NCBI GenBank assembly: GCA_014379165.1
Contig: JACMMG010000033.1
Span: 1-14,201, forward strand
Source: Candidatus Parcubacteria bacterium
GTDB taxonomy: Bacteria; Patescibacteriota; Minisyncoccia; Phycocordibacterales; SBAW01
Direction: 5' to 3'
Length of the DNA: 14,201 nt
How positions within the stretch are numbered: the stretch's first letter is position 1; the number at the start of each line of letters is the position of its first letter. Positions 1 to 6,963 of this stretch are shown in pieces. A program made the position numbers and the translations under genes. The notes under the pieces are model-generated. The model had not been told where the DNA came from. It was given only the letters and a program-made list of their open reading frames with translations, and did not search any database.

Positions 1-150
1 GCGTACGGTAATAAGACCCGGCTTAAGGGTTGAGATAAGTGGCTCATGTTCTGAAAGAAGTGTCATTTCACCAGCACTTCCAGGCACGGTAAGGGAGCGG
101 GCTTCGCCGTCGTAAAGCAATTCATCTACCCGAGCAATAGTAACGTGCAT
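1..150 (-). CDS. atpC: F1Fo ATP synthase epsilon subunit, N-terminal part (cut by window edge)
   Basis: The first 50 codons of the epsilon subunit are visible, starting at an ATG and open to the window edge. The peptide starts MHVTIARVDELLYDGEAR and continues with a stretch ending in PGLITVR. This matches the family's N-terminal beta-sandwich, which begins with a short strand, a 'GEA..ltvPg..GEmtlLp.H.P' segment and 'L.pG.i.vr'. Epsilon sits at the foot of the central stalk, couples gamma to the c-ring and can inhibit ATP hydrolysis through its C-terminal helices. Those helices lie outside the window, so it cannot be seen whether they are kept. The start lies 9 bases after the atpD stop, without a Shine-Dalgarno sequence, and this is the last gene of the canonical atp order. 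Confidence 0.93.
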   Translation of the reverse strand, partial: MHVTIARVDELLYDGEARSLTVPGSAGEMTLLSEHEPLISTLKPGLITVR

Positions 151-159
151 AGTTTTTAT

Positions 160-1545
160 TTATTTGCCTGCAACTTCCTCTACCTTTACTGAATCAATGC
201 CTCCTTTCATATAAAAGGCATTTTCCGGCTTATCGTCATGCTTGCCGTCAAGGATTTCTCTGAAGCTTCGTACTGTCTCTGCCACCGGAACGTATACGCC
301 TTTGACGCCAGAAAATACCTCGGCCACGTGCGTGGGCTGAGAAAGGAAGCTTCGTATTTTGCGCGCGCGATACACTATTTGTTTGTCTTCGTCAGAAAGC
401 TCTTCAATACCTAAAATGGCGATGATGTCTTGAAGGTCTTTATAGCGCTGGAGCACGCGCTTTACTTCAAGTGCAGTGCGGTAGTGCTCTTCCCCTACAA
501 CCTCAGGCGTAAGTGCTGTTGAGTTACTTTCAAGTGGGTCAATTGCAGGATAAATACCAATAGAAGCCAACTGGCGCGAAAGCACGACGACCGAGTCGAG
601 GTGCGCAAAAGTTGTTGCCGGCGCCGGGTCAGTGAGGTCGTCGGCGGGTACGTAAATTGCCTGTACAGAAGTAATAGAACCCTTTTTAGTTGATGTAATA
701 CGCTCTTGGAGCTGACCCATCTCTTCTGCCAAAGTCGGCTGGTAACCCACTGCTGAAGGCACACGACCCAAAAGTGATGACACCTCAGAGCCTGCCTGCA
801 CAAAGCGGAATATGTTGTCCATAAAGAAGAGCACATCCTTACCCATCTCATCGCGAAAATATTCCGCCATAGTGAGTCCCGTAAGGCCTACACGTGCACG
901 GGCACCTGGCACCTCGTTCATCTGGCCAAAAACCATCGCAAGCTTGTCGATAACACCCGTTTCTTTCATTTCGTGATAGAGGTCATTCCCCTCGCGCACG
1001 CGCTCACCGACACCGGCAAATACTGAATAACCCGCGTGCTCTGTTGCAACGTTGCGGATAAGCTCCTGCATCATAACGGTCTTGCCTACGCCTGCACCGC
1101 CGAAAAGCCCGACTTTTCCTCCTTTAATAAAGGGGGCCAAAAGGTCGATTGATTTAATTCCAGTTTCAAACACCTCCGCTTTTGTGCGCTGGTCTTTAAA
1201 TGACGGCGGGTCGCGATGGATAGGCAGCCTTGGTGCACCTTCGGGTGCGGGTTTATTGTCGATAGCATCACCAACGACGTTAAAAAGGCGTCCAAGCGAT
1301 TTCTCGCCTACTGGGACCATGACAGGAGCGCCGGTGTCTTCGACTTCAAGACCGCGTGCAAGACCTGAGGTATCTTGTAGTGCGATACAACGAACACGGC
1401 CGAGCCCTACGTGCTGAGCAACCTCGAGCCATACGACTCTATCGCCAACTTTGGTGCGCAAGGCGTTTTGAAGTGCGGGCAACTGCTCGCCTTCAAAATA
1501 GACGTCGACAACCGGCCCAATGATTTGTTTGATTTCTCCTTTCAT
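160..1545 (-). CDS. atpD: F1Fo ATP synthase catalytic beta subunit
   Basis: This is a full-length beta subunit of 461 residues, the usual family size. It holds the catalytic nucleotide sites of the F1 head, which make ATP from ADP and phosphate as gamma rotates. The Walker A loop GGAGVGKT is at about residues 149-156. The catalytic glutamate follows in GVGERVREG (E181). The Walker B strand VLFFMDNIFRF is near 238-248, followed by the family signature AGSEVSSLLGRVPSAVGYQP. The C-terminal DELSEED-type loop reads EELSDEDKQ near 381-389, where the lever that contacts gamma and epsilon is expected. All key residues are intact. It sits between atpG and atpC in the operon. The ATG is preceded by an A/T-rich gap of 44 bases without a Shine-Dalgarno sequence. 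Confidence 0.98.
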   Translation of the reverse strand: MKGEIKQIIGPVVDVYFEGEQLPALQNALRTKVGDRVVWLEVAQHVGLGRVRCIALQDTSGLARGLEVEDTGAPVMVPVGEKSLGRLFNVVGDAIDNKPAPEGAPRLPIHRDPPSFKDQRTKAEVFETGIKSIDLLAPFIKGGKVGLFGGAGVGKTVMMQELIRNVATEHAGYSVFAGVGERVREGNDLYHEMKETGVIDKLAMVFGQMNEVPGARARVGLTGLTMAEYFRDEMGKDVLFFMDNIFRFVQAGSEVSSLLGRVPSAVGYQPTLAEEMGQLQERITSTKKGSITSVQAIYVPADDLTDPAPATTFAHLDSVVVLSRQLASIGIYPAIDPLESNSTALTPEVVGEEHYRTALEVKRVLQRYKDLQDIIAILGIEELSDEDKQIVYRARKIRSFLSQPTHVAEVFSGVKGVYVPVAETVRSFREILDGKHDDKPENAFYMKGGIDSVKVEEVAGK

Positions 1546-1589
1546 AATTTTTATTCTTAAAATTTCTTATTCTAGGTAATTAGCTAACG

Positions 1590-2495
1590 CTAATTGGCCA
1601 TTGCCTCCATGCCTCCGGTAATCTCGGACACTTCACGTGTAATCGCTGCCTGCCGAGCCTTATTGAACTGTATTGTCAGTCCTTTTGTAAGGTCTTTGGC
1701 TTTATCGGATGCTGATTTCATCGCAACCATCCGGGCACTATGCTCGCTGGCCTGCGTTTCAAGAAGTGCATGATAAACAAAGATCCCCGCGAGTTTAGGT
1801 AAGATAGTATTTAACACTTCTTCCTCAGACGGCTCGATAGTATAGGTGACAGGGCGCTCTTTGGATACCGGTTGCAGCGCAAATTGTCCGCGCGCTGGCA
1901 GAATGTCTTCAACAACCGCCTCTAGTTCATCAAGAGAAAGTGGAAAAACAGTTCTAATGGTTGGGCGCTGTTCGAAGGTCGAAACGAAGTTTTGATACGC
2001 AATTTTAACAACATCAACCTTACCTGAAGCAAAACGCGAGGCTGCGGTGCGGACAAGCTCGGCAATAAACTCAGATGTAATTTGGTCAGTATTTGGGAAG
2101 TAGGTTTCTACCGGGATTTCGCGCGCAGTAAAAAAATCATTCGCTTTGCGGCCCACAGCAATAACGCTTGCACTGCCTCCGGAAGGTATGTCAGCTACAA
2201 TTGCGCGCAATACAGCACTATTAAGCGCTCCAGCAAGTCCTTTGTCGCTGGTAATAGCTATATATAGAGAGTTTTCAACTGGCCGAGCCGACGTTAAGGG
2301 GTGAGTTGCAAGCTCACGTGCGCCGGAAACTCGCGCCAAAATAGCGGAAGCAGCACGTGCATAGGCGCGGCCCATGAGTGCTTTTTGTTGCGCCTTGCGC
2401 ATTTTAGCTGCAGAAACTGCCTCCATGGCTTTGGTTACCTTGGCAGTTTTTTCAACCGATTTTATCTTTAGTTTTATGCTCTTAAGTGCAGCCAT
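1590..2495 (-). CDS. atpG: F1Fo ATP synthase gamma subunit (central stalk)
   Basis: The 301-residue product has both diagnostic ends of the gamma subunit. The N-terminal helix reads LKSIKLKIKSVEKTAKVTKA and is followed by MEAVSAAKMRKAQ. The C-terminal helix ends FNKARQAAITREVSEITGG. These two helices form the coiled coil that rotates inside the alpha3beta3 hexamer and drives the catalytic changes. The middle (about residues 75-210) is the Rossmann-like domain that contacts epsilon and the c-ring, and it contains the conserved 'ITSDKGLAGALNSAV' segment. The length is normal. The ATG follows the atpA stop after only three bases, so translation is probably coupled. Confidence 0.97.
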   Translation of the reverse strand: MAALKSIKLKIKSVEKTAKVTKAMEAVSAAKMRKAQQKALMGRAYARAASAILARVSGARELATHPLTSARPVENSLYIAITSDKGLAGALNSAVLRAIVADIPSGGSASVIAVGRKANDFFTAREIPVETYFPNTDQITSEFIAELVRTAASRFASGKVDVVKIAYQNFVSTFEQRPTIRTVFPLSLDELEAVVEDILPARGQFALQPVSKERPVTYTIEPSEEEVLNTILPKLAGIFVYHALLETQASEHSARMVAMKSASDKAKDLTKGLTIQFNKARQAAITREVSEITGGMEAMAN

Positions 2496-2498
2496 AAA

Positions 2499-4070
2499 TT
2501 ATTTAGGGTCTGTGATGAAGAGCTGCGGGTGCGTCTCTTCGAATTTCGCAAGTGCTGATTTTATTTTTTCTTCGGTTTCTGGAGAAATTTCTTTTGCTTC
2601 AAAGACAGTTTCGAGAATATTTTTTGCGCTTGCATTGAGGAACGCCAAGAACTTTTCTTCAAACTCTGGCACTCGCTCTACCGCGACTTTGGAAAGGTAC
2701 CCGTTGACTGCTGAGTAGATAACAATCGCCTGCTGTGCAAAAGAAAGCGGAGCGCTATTCTTCTGGCGAAGAACGGCTGAAAGTCGCTGACCTGCTTCGA
2801 TTTGCTTTTTAGTACCTGCGTCGAGGTCTTGGCTAAATTGCATGAATGCCTCAAGTTCGCGGAACTGCGCAAGCTCAAGTTTAATTTTTCCTGAAACCTT
2901 CTTCATTGCTTTAGTCTGTGCTGCGGAACCCACGCGAGATACAGAATTACCCACGTTAACCGCAGGGCGCACACCTTTGTTGAAGAGATCGGTTTCAAGG
3001 AAGATTTGTCCGTCGGTAATTGAGATGACGTTTGTTGGAATATATCCTGAAATGTCACCTTCTAGTGTTTCAATTATTGGAAGTGCAGTAAGTGAGCCTC
3101 CGCCTTTTTCTTTTGAAAGTTTTGCAGCACGTTCAAGCAAACGTGAGTGGAGATAGAACACATCGCCCGGATATGCTTCGCGGCCTGGCGGGCGACGAAG
3201 AAGAAGAGATAATGCACGGTATGCAACCGCGTGTTTTGAAAGGTCGTCATAAATCACAAGTGCGTCGCGACCCTGGTCGAGGAAATACTCTCCAATTGCA
3301 GCACCAGCAAACGGCGCTAAATATTGGAGTGGTGCTGGTGAGGAGGCACCGGCGTCCACAATAATCGTATATTCCATTGCGCCCATTTCTTTAAGTGAAG
3401 CTACAAGACGCGCGGTCTTACTTTCCTTTTGCCCTACTGCTACATAAATGCAAATTGGCCGCGACTCTTTGGGCTCATTGAGCTGGTTAAGGATCGTGTC
3501 GGTCGCAATGGTTGTTTTACCGGTGTAACGGTCACCAATGATAAGCTCGCGCTGGCCGCGGCCTATCGGGATCATCGAGTCAATTGCTTTGATACCTGTG
3601 TGAAGCGGCGTATTAACCGACTGCCTATCCATAACGCCATATGCCTCACGCTCAATCGGATTGCGCTGCTTGCTAGCAATTGGACCCAAACCGTCAACCG
3701 GCTCGCCCAAAGGAGAAACAACACGGCCTAAAAGTGCCTCACCAACCGGAATCGAAAGAGTTGCACCGGTTGAGATAACGGTCATTCCCTCTCGCACAGC
3801 AGCAACATTGCCAAGCACGATAACGCGTACTGATTCTTCTTCGAGGTTTAAGACCAGACCATACACATCTTCTTTTTGCGCGATCGCTTTTTGTAGCGAA
3901 GTATTGGAAGCAATATCAAATCGCACCATTTCAGACATGACAGCACCTTCAAGCCCTTCAATTTCAGCAACGCCGTCGCCAACGCGAACGACCGTACCGG
4001 TTTTTGCAGGCCGAGTACTGGGTGTAAATCCTTCTATTTCTTTTTTAAATTGTTCTATAAAGTTTGCCAT
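2499..4070 (-). CDS. atpA: F1Fo ATP synthase alpha subunit
   Basis: This 523-residue alpha subunit is of near-normal length with a somewhat short N-terminus. It forms the non-catalytic nucleotide sites of the F1 hexamer and supplies the arginine finger to the beta sites. Walker A is GDRYTGKT at about 179-186. The usual family form is GDRQTGKT, so Tyr replaces the common Gln at the variable position while GK-T is kept. The arginine-finger segment VGNSVSRVGSAAQ lies near 373-385, with R379 as the finger. The conserved stretch AGASSPAPLQYLAPFAGAAI is near 240-259. The C-terminal helical domain is complete. The start is six bases downstream of the atpH stop. Nothing suggests loss of function. Confidence 0.98.
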   Translation of the reverse strand: MANFIEQFKKEIEGFTPSTRPAKTGTVVRVGDGVAEIEGLEGAVMSEMVRFDIASNTSLQKAIAQKEDVYGLVLNLEEESVRVIVLGNVAAVREGMTVISTGATLSIPVGEALLGRVVSPLGEPVDGLGPIASKQRNPIEREAYGVMDRQSVNTPLHTGIKAIDSMIPIGRGQRELIIGDRYTGKTTIATDTILNQLNEPKESRPICIYVAVGQKESKTARLVASLKEMGAMEYTIIVDAGASSPAPLQYLAPFAGAAIGEYFLDQGRDALVIYDDLSKHAVAYRALSLLLRRPPGREAYPGDVFYLHSRLLERAAKLSKEKGGGSLTALPIIETLEGDISGYIPTNVISITDGQIFLETDLFNKGVRPAVNVGNSVSRVGSAAQTKAMKKVSGKIKLELAQFRELEAFMQFSQDLDAGTKKQIEAGQRLSAVLRQKNSAPLSFAQQAIVIYSAVNGYLSKVAVERVPEFEEKFLAFLNASAKNILETVFEAKEISPETEEKIKSALAKFEETHPQLFITDPK

Positions 4071-4076
4071 GTAGTT

Positions 4077-4331
4077 TTATGCGGTAAGTTTTCGATAGAG
4101 TTCAAATAGTATTCTGTTTTGCTCCCGCTCGGGGGTCTCAGTGGAAGACTGCATCGACCGTTCTTCGCGTAACCGCAGCTTCTCCCCTTCTGCGGCTATC
4201 TGCGGAAGCAATTTTTCGTGACCCCTTCGGCGTAATGCCGTTTTTAAATTTTTGGCATACAGGGATGCTTTTTCCGGATTCTTTTTTATGAGCGCATAGA
4301 GCGCTTTTGCATACGATTCTCCGGTAGTCAT
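4077..4331 (-). CDS. atpH: F1Fo ATP synthase delta (OSCP-like) subunit, strongly shortened
   Basis: An 84-residue protein occupies the exact atpH slot between atpF and atpA, where about 170-180 residues are usual. The start MTTGESYAKALYALIKK matches helix 1 of delta. Residues about 26-51 (KNLKTALRRRGHEKLLPQIA and on) resemble the last helices of the delta N-terminal domain, where the family has 'L..L...gR..lLp.I'. The middle helices and the whole C-terminal domain that normally binds the b-subunit dimer are absent or replaced by a short charged tail ending FELYRKLTA. Delta normally joins the peripheral stalk to the top of F1. The ATG overlaps the atpF stop (ATGA), and no frameshift or internal stop is needed, so this is probably a genuine minimal form rather than a broken gene. 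The assignment leans on gene order plus partial motif match. Confidence 0.8.
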   Translation of the reverse strand: MTTGESYAKALYALIKKNPEKASLYAKNLKTALRRRGHEKLLPQIAAEGEKLRLREERSMQSSTETPEREQNRILFELYRKLTA

Positions 4332-4777
4332 AATTTGGATTCCTTAAATGCTTTTTGCATGCCAAGTACAATGAGTTTTGCGACTTCTTCCTTGCTTTCG
4401 GCGATCGCGCGCGCTTTTGCTTCTTTTGCCTGAGCTTCCGCCTCACTAAGCGCTGTTGCGGCAGCATTTTCCGCTCTTCCTACGATTTCGCGCTCTTTTT
4501 CGTTTGCGGCGCTGCGGGCATTTGCAAGAACATTGTCAGCTTCACGCCCTGCTTCAGCAAGGCGAGTTGCACGCGACTGTTCTATATTTTTTAGCTCTTC
4601 TTCAGCACGCGCAGCGTCATCAACACCCTTAGAGACAAGAGCGCGACGCTCTTCAAGCATTTTCATTATTGGCGTATAAAGAAAATACGTCAGCCCTGCA
4701 AGCAAAATGCCGAAGTTAACTCCTTGCACTAAAAGGAGCCTCCAATCTATTCCGAATGTTGTCAGAATCGCTTCCAT
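4328..4777 (-). CDS. atpF: F1Fo ATP synthase b subunit (peripheral stalk)
   Basis: A 149-residue b subunit. One N-terminal membrane segment (about residues 13-35, WRLLLVQGVNFGILLAGLTY and on) is followed by the typical 'P..k.leeR...i..gl..A..a' region (PIMKMLEERRALVSKGVDDA). A long Ala/Glu/Lys/Arg-rich helix then runs to the C-terminus and should form the right-handed coiled-coil stator. Such dimers hold alpha3beta3 static against the turning c-ring. The length is slightly under the common 155-170. The gene lies 30 bases after atpE and overlaps atpH by four bases. An A/G-rich AAGAAAGAAG stretch upstream of the ATG is at best a poor ribosome binding site. Confidence 0.95.
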   Translation of the reverse strand: MEAILTTFGIDWRLLLVQGVNFGILLAGLTYFLYTPIMKMLEERRALVSKGVDDAARAEEELKNIEQSRATRLAEAGREADNVLANARSAANEKEREIVGRAENAAATALSEAEAQAKEAKARAIAESKEEVAKLIVLGMQKAFKESKL

Positions 4778-4807
4778 ACGTACACTTCTTTCTTGTTGAT
4801 GTATCGA

Positions 4808-5035
4808 TTAGGTAAACCGAATGATAAAGCCTATAACAACCGCGAAAATTGCCAGCACGTCGGTAACTGCGATGCCGACATACATGGTTGCCTGAATCTG
4901 GCCGGAAGCTTCCGGGTTTCTACCAATCGCTTCAAGAGCTTTGCTGACCAAAATACCCAGCCCAATGCCCGGACCAATGACTCCGAGACCTACAACGATC
5001 GCCATGCCTAATACTTTTGCTACTTCAATATCCAT
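4808..5035 (-). CDS. atpE: F1Fo ATP synthase c subunit (proteolipid ring)
   Basis: A 75-residue hairpin of two membrane helices joined by the polar loop GRNPE (about 38-42). Helix 1 has the glycine-rich packing motif GLGVIGPGIGLGILVSKALE. Helix 2 carries the ion-binding carboxylate in MYVGIAVTDVLAIFAVVIGF. This is D59, whereas most non-enterobacterial c subunits have Glu. No Gln is visible at the helix 1 position used by sodium-type rings, and the residue after D59 is Val rather than Ser/Thr. A proton is therefore the likely coupling ion, by comparison with known Na+ and H+ rings. The gene sits 34 bases downstream of atpB. Confidence 0.96.
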   Translation of the reverse strand: MDIEVAKVLGMAIVVGLGVIGPGIGLGILVSKALEAIGRNPEASGQIQATMYVGIAVTDVLAIFAVVIGFIIRFT

Positions 5036-5069
5036 ACAAGTGGTGAATAAACTTACTAATTAATAACTA

Positions 5070-5855
5070 TTATGAATGTGCCCCTACCGCGTGAGCTTCG
5101 TCATGCGAACCATGCGGCTCGGCTATCGCTATCTTAATGAACGCGAGCGTAAGGATCGCAAAGATACCTGCCTGGAGAATGCTAATGAATATCTCGAAAG
5201 CCATAAGCGGTATGGGCAAGAGATACGGTACGAAAGTCCCAATAACCATAAGAAGGACCTCTCCTGCGAAGATTGCCCCAAAAAGCCTGAAAGAGAACGA
5301 AATGAGGCGCGCGAGGTTACCAATGAGCTCAAGTAGGCCCACGATGAACCCCATCGCGCCTCCCTTAAAGTTAACAAATTTTCCACCGTATTTCAATACG
5401 CCGAGCGTTAAAATTCCTGAAATCTCAATTACAAAAAAAGAAATTATAGCGAGCGCCAACGTCGTGTTTAAGTCGGCATTGACCGCATGAAAAAGCGGAA
5501 CAAATTCTTCTCCCCTATGAATACCAATTGTTCCGAATATAGGAAGGAAGTCAAAGAGGTTTGCGGTAAGGATAAATAAAAATATTGTCGCAATAAACGG
5601 AAAATATCGTTTCGCGAGCTTATCGCTTTCGAGCATGTCACGTACATAGCCAAAAACGTATTCGTACAACAATTCGACCGAAGCCTGAAAGCGTCCGGGC
5701 TTCATGCGCAGCATCCGTCCTACTACAAAAGCCATAATAAGGAGGGTTATTAAAACGAGCCACGTCGTCAAAAGTGACGTAGTAATAGGAAGTCCCCACA
5801 CACTTCCTAGCCGCTCTGACGCGAGCTCTATATGTAAGGCGCCCTCTTCGTGCAT
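5070..5855 (-). CDS. atpB: F1Fo ATP synthase a subunit (stator channel)
   Basis: A 261-residue, multi-pass membrane protein with the family signature in its penultimate helices. LARLISFSFRLFGAIFAGE contains the essential arginine at about R190. The usual Asn after RLFG is Ala here. The last helix region FISILQAGIFAILTLAFI carries the conserved Gln (about Q228). These helices form the half-channels that load and unload protons on the c-ring. The C-terminus is a short His-rich tail (EPHGSHDEAHAVGAHS). It is the first gene of the operon and no atpI precedes it. The ATG has no Shine-Dalgarno sequence, and a TATAGT box ends six bases before it, which fits a leaderless message. Confidence 0.97.
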   Translation of the reverse strand: MHEEGALHIELASERLGSVWGLPITTSLLTTWLVLITLLIMAFVVGRMLRMKPGRFQASVELLYEYVFGYVRDMLESDKLAKRYFPFIATIFLFILTANLFDFLPIFGTIGIHRGEEFVPLFHAVNADLNTTLALAIISFFVIEISGILTLGVLKYGGKFVNFKGGAMGFIVGLLELIGNLARLISFSFRLFGAIFAGEVLLMVIGTFVPYLLPIPLMAFEIFISILQAGIFAILTLAFIKIAIAEPHGSHDEAHAVGAHS

Positions 5856-5861
5856 ACCAAT

Positions 5862-5867
5862 ACTATA
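5862..5867 (-). promoter_or_regulatory. Candidate -10 box of the atp operon, leaderless
   Basis: On the minus strand the sequence directly before atpB reads TATATATAGTATTGGTATG. TATAGT differs from TATAAT at one position and is followed by exactly six bases before the ATG. Transcription would therefore begin at or beside the A of the start codon. No good -35 box is seen at 16-18 bases, because that place holds the end of the neighbouring terminator stem. The absence of any ribosome binding site supports a leaderless start. A promoter further upstream cannot be excluded. Confidence 0.45.
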
Positions 5868-5881
5868 TATATAGCATAAAC

Positions 5882-5929
5882 AAAAAGAGCCGGCACTTCG
5901 ACGATAGAATCGTCTTGGTGCCGGCTCTT
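5882..5929 (-). terminator. Intrinsic terminator of the kinase-like gene
   Basis: Arms 5885-5896 and 5918-5929 form a perfect 12-bp stem (AAGAGCCGGCAC with its complement). An inner 6-bp stem, GACGAT/ATCGTC, closes a three-base loop. On the minus strand the hairpin is followed by TTTTTGTTT. The stem overlaps the stop codon at 5928-5930, so the gene ends directly in its terminator. It also separates that gene from the atp operon promoter. Confidence 0.85.
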
Positions 5930-6425
5930 ACTTCGCACACGAATACCGCTCCTTGAGGAACTCTTCTACTCCGGGCGCGCCATAGTCAATAAGACAGCAC
6001 TTCCCTTCAATAATCCCTAGATTGTGCTCCCAGGCGTCAACGCTCCTGAGAATATTAGGGTCAAACGGACCTAAGAGCGAATGCGCGTCTTGTCCCGTAC
6101 AGCCTTCCATGCCTCGCCGCTGAATATTTATCCATCCTCCAAGCGTGGCGTAGGTCCACGCAAGTGGAGCAAGAGGATATTTTCGGCAAAGCCGGTATTC
6201 CCGCAAGTTGGCCTGTAGTCCAGCTAGAAAGAGGATATGAAGAATATCTTTGAAACTAAACTCCCGGTGTTTTTCCCGGATTGCTGTGGCCACCATCTGG
6301 CCTTCCCGATGCCACGCAAGAATGCGGACGAATGGGAAAAAGATGCGAACGCGAGCGAATTTCAAAACATAAGGGCCAACTAGCACCACCAATCTCGTGG
6401 TTCCCTTACGGTTAATGTAGGGCAT
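5928..6425 (-). CDS. Small protein-kinase-fold-like protein, 165 residues
   Basis: No named family is recognised with certainty, but the order of motifs matches a minimal kinase fold. A short N-terminal beta hairpin ends in GPYVLKFAR (K22, position of the ATP-binding Lys). A helix follows with E76 in ANLREYRLC (position of the helix C Glu). LRSVDAWEHNLG has D130 and N135, five residues apart like the catalytic Asp and Asn of kinases. KCCLIDYG has D147 and Gly two residues later, like DFG. No glycine-rich loop is obvious, and the protein is well under the usual kinase size. It could phosphorylate a small molecule or protein, or be a degenerate relative. The ATG has a good ribosome binding site (AGGGGG at 6431-6436, five-base spacing), unlike the neighbouring operons. 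It is monocistronic with its own terminator. The kinase reading is inference. Confidence 0.6.
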   Translation of the reverse strand: MPYINRKGTTRLVVLVGPYVLKFARVRIFFPFVRILAWHREGQMVATAIREKHREFSFKDILHILFLAGLQANLREYRLCRKYPLAPLAWTYATLGGWINIQRRGMEGCTGQDAHSLLGPFDPNILRSVDAWEHNLGIIEGKCCLIDYGAPGVEEFLKERYSCAK

Positions 6426-6441
6426 GCATACCCCCTGCTTC

Positions 6442-6451
6442 TACCTAGGTA
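6442..6451. promoter_or_regulatory. Perfect 10-bp palindrome TACCTAGGTA in the divergent intergenic region
   Basis: TACCTAGGTA is self-complementary and lies between the 165-residue kinase-like gene and a TATAAC sequence (minus strand, 6459-6464) that could be its -10 box. It would then overlap the transcription start, a common repressor position. No second copy is seen nearby, so an operator role is only a suggestion. Confidence 0.25.
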
Positions 6452-6475
6452 AAACTTTGTTATAAATCTCATGAA

Positions 6476-6504
6476 TTGTCAAGTAAGAAACACCAAATTA
6501 TGAC
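6476..6504 (+). promoter_or_regulatory. Sigma70-type promoter of the Asn/Asp/Ala-rich protein gene
   Basis: TTGTCA (6476-6481) and TATGAC (6499-6504) are separated by 17 bases, matching 5/6 and 4/6 of the -35 and -10 consensus. A start near 6511 would give a leader of about 45 bases. The leader has no Shine-Dalgarno sequence. On the opposite strand the same site reads TTGACA (6478-6483), so the divergent promoters may overlap, although no matching -10 is seen for that minus-strand box. Confidence 0.5.
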
Positions 6505-6555
6505 GTCTTCATGTAAGTACCTGGGACAAACTGATTAACAGATAAACGAAATATT

Positions 6556-6903
6556 ATGCCCTTTATCGCTATTGCTCTTGCAGTGTCATTATTCATCGGT
6601 GGTGGTGCAGTTGTTGCAACTCAGACCGAGGCAGGTGAACACGCCATCAACTCTATGTCTCATACATGGAGCGATGTAAAAGCTAACGTTGAAAGCCGCT
6701 TTGACGCTAATGCAGATGCAAACGCTTCTTCGACTGACGAAATGTATGTTGACACAAATGCGGATGTAAATGCCAATGTTCAGGGAAATGCGAACCTTAA
6801 TTCGCAATCACACACGAGCGATCGTTCAGAAACGGATGCTTCAACTTCTAACGAAGTGAAGCTCAATACGAAGCTCAACGGCAACGTAGACGTTTCCTTC
6901 TAA
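6556..6903 (+). CDS. Small membrane-anchored or secreted Asn/Asp/Ala-rich protein
   Basis: A 115-residue protein of no recognised family. Residues 2-22 (PFIAIALAVSLFIGGGAVVA) are hydrophobic and act as a signal or anchor. Only Met-Pro precedes them, so the orientation cannot be told from charge, but the acidic hydrophilic remainder suggests export. The mature part is low in complexity: FDANADANASS near 49-59, then DTNADVNANVQGNANLN near 66-82, and a similar Asn/Asp-rich end. It has no cysteine. Such composition suggests an extended or disordered extracellular segment. The gene stands alone on the plus strand with its own likely promoter and terminator. Codon-level repeats (gatgcaaacgc, aatgcggatgt) follow the peptide repeats, which argues for a real coding sequence. 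Confidence 0.7.
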   Translation: MPFIAIALAVSLFIGGGAVVATQTEAGEHAINSMSHTWSDVKANVESRFDANADANASSTDEMYVDTNADVNANVQGNANLNSQSHTSDRSETDASTSNEVKLNTKLNGNVDVSF

Positions 6904-6916
6904 TACACCCTTAAAC

Positions 6917-6950
6917 GCAAAACCGCCCTCCTTTCGGAGGGCGGTTTTGC
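6917..6950. terminator. Bidirectional terminator between convergent genes
   Basis: A perfect 15-bp stem (6917-6931 with 6936-6950, starting GCAAAACCGCCCTCC) has a TTTC loop. The A and T runs in the arms give a U-rich 3' flank in both directions. It lies between the end of the plus-strand small protein gene and the end of the TasA-like operon, and can serve both. Confidence 0.9.
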
Positions 6951-6963
6951 TATCTACTAACTG

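Noticed and set aside
5856..5881. An atpI gene ahead of atpB
   Set aside because: Only 72 bases separate atpB from the neighbouring gene, and these hold a terminator and promoter-like DNA, so there is no room for atpI.
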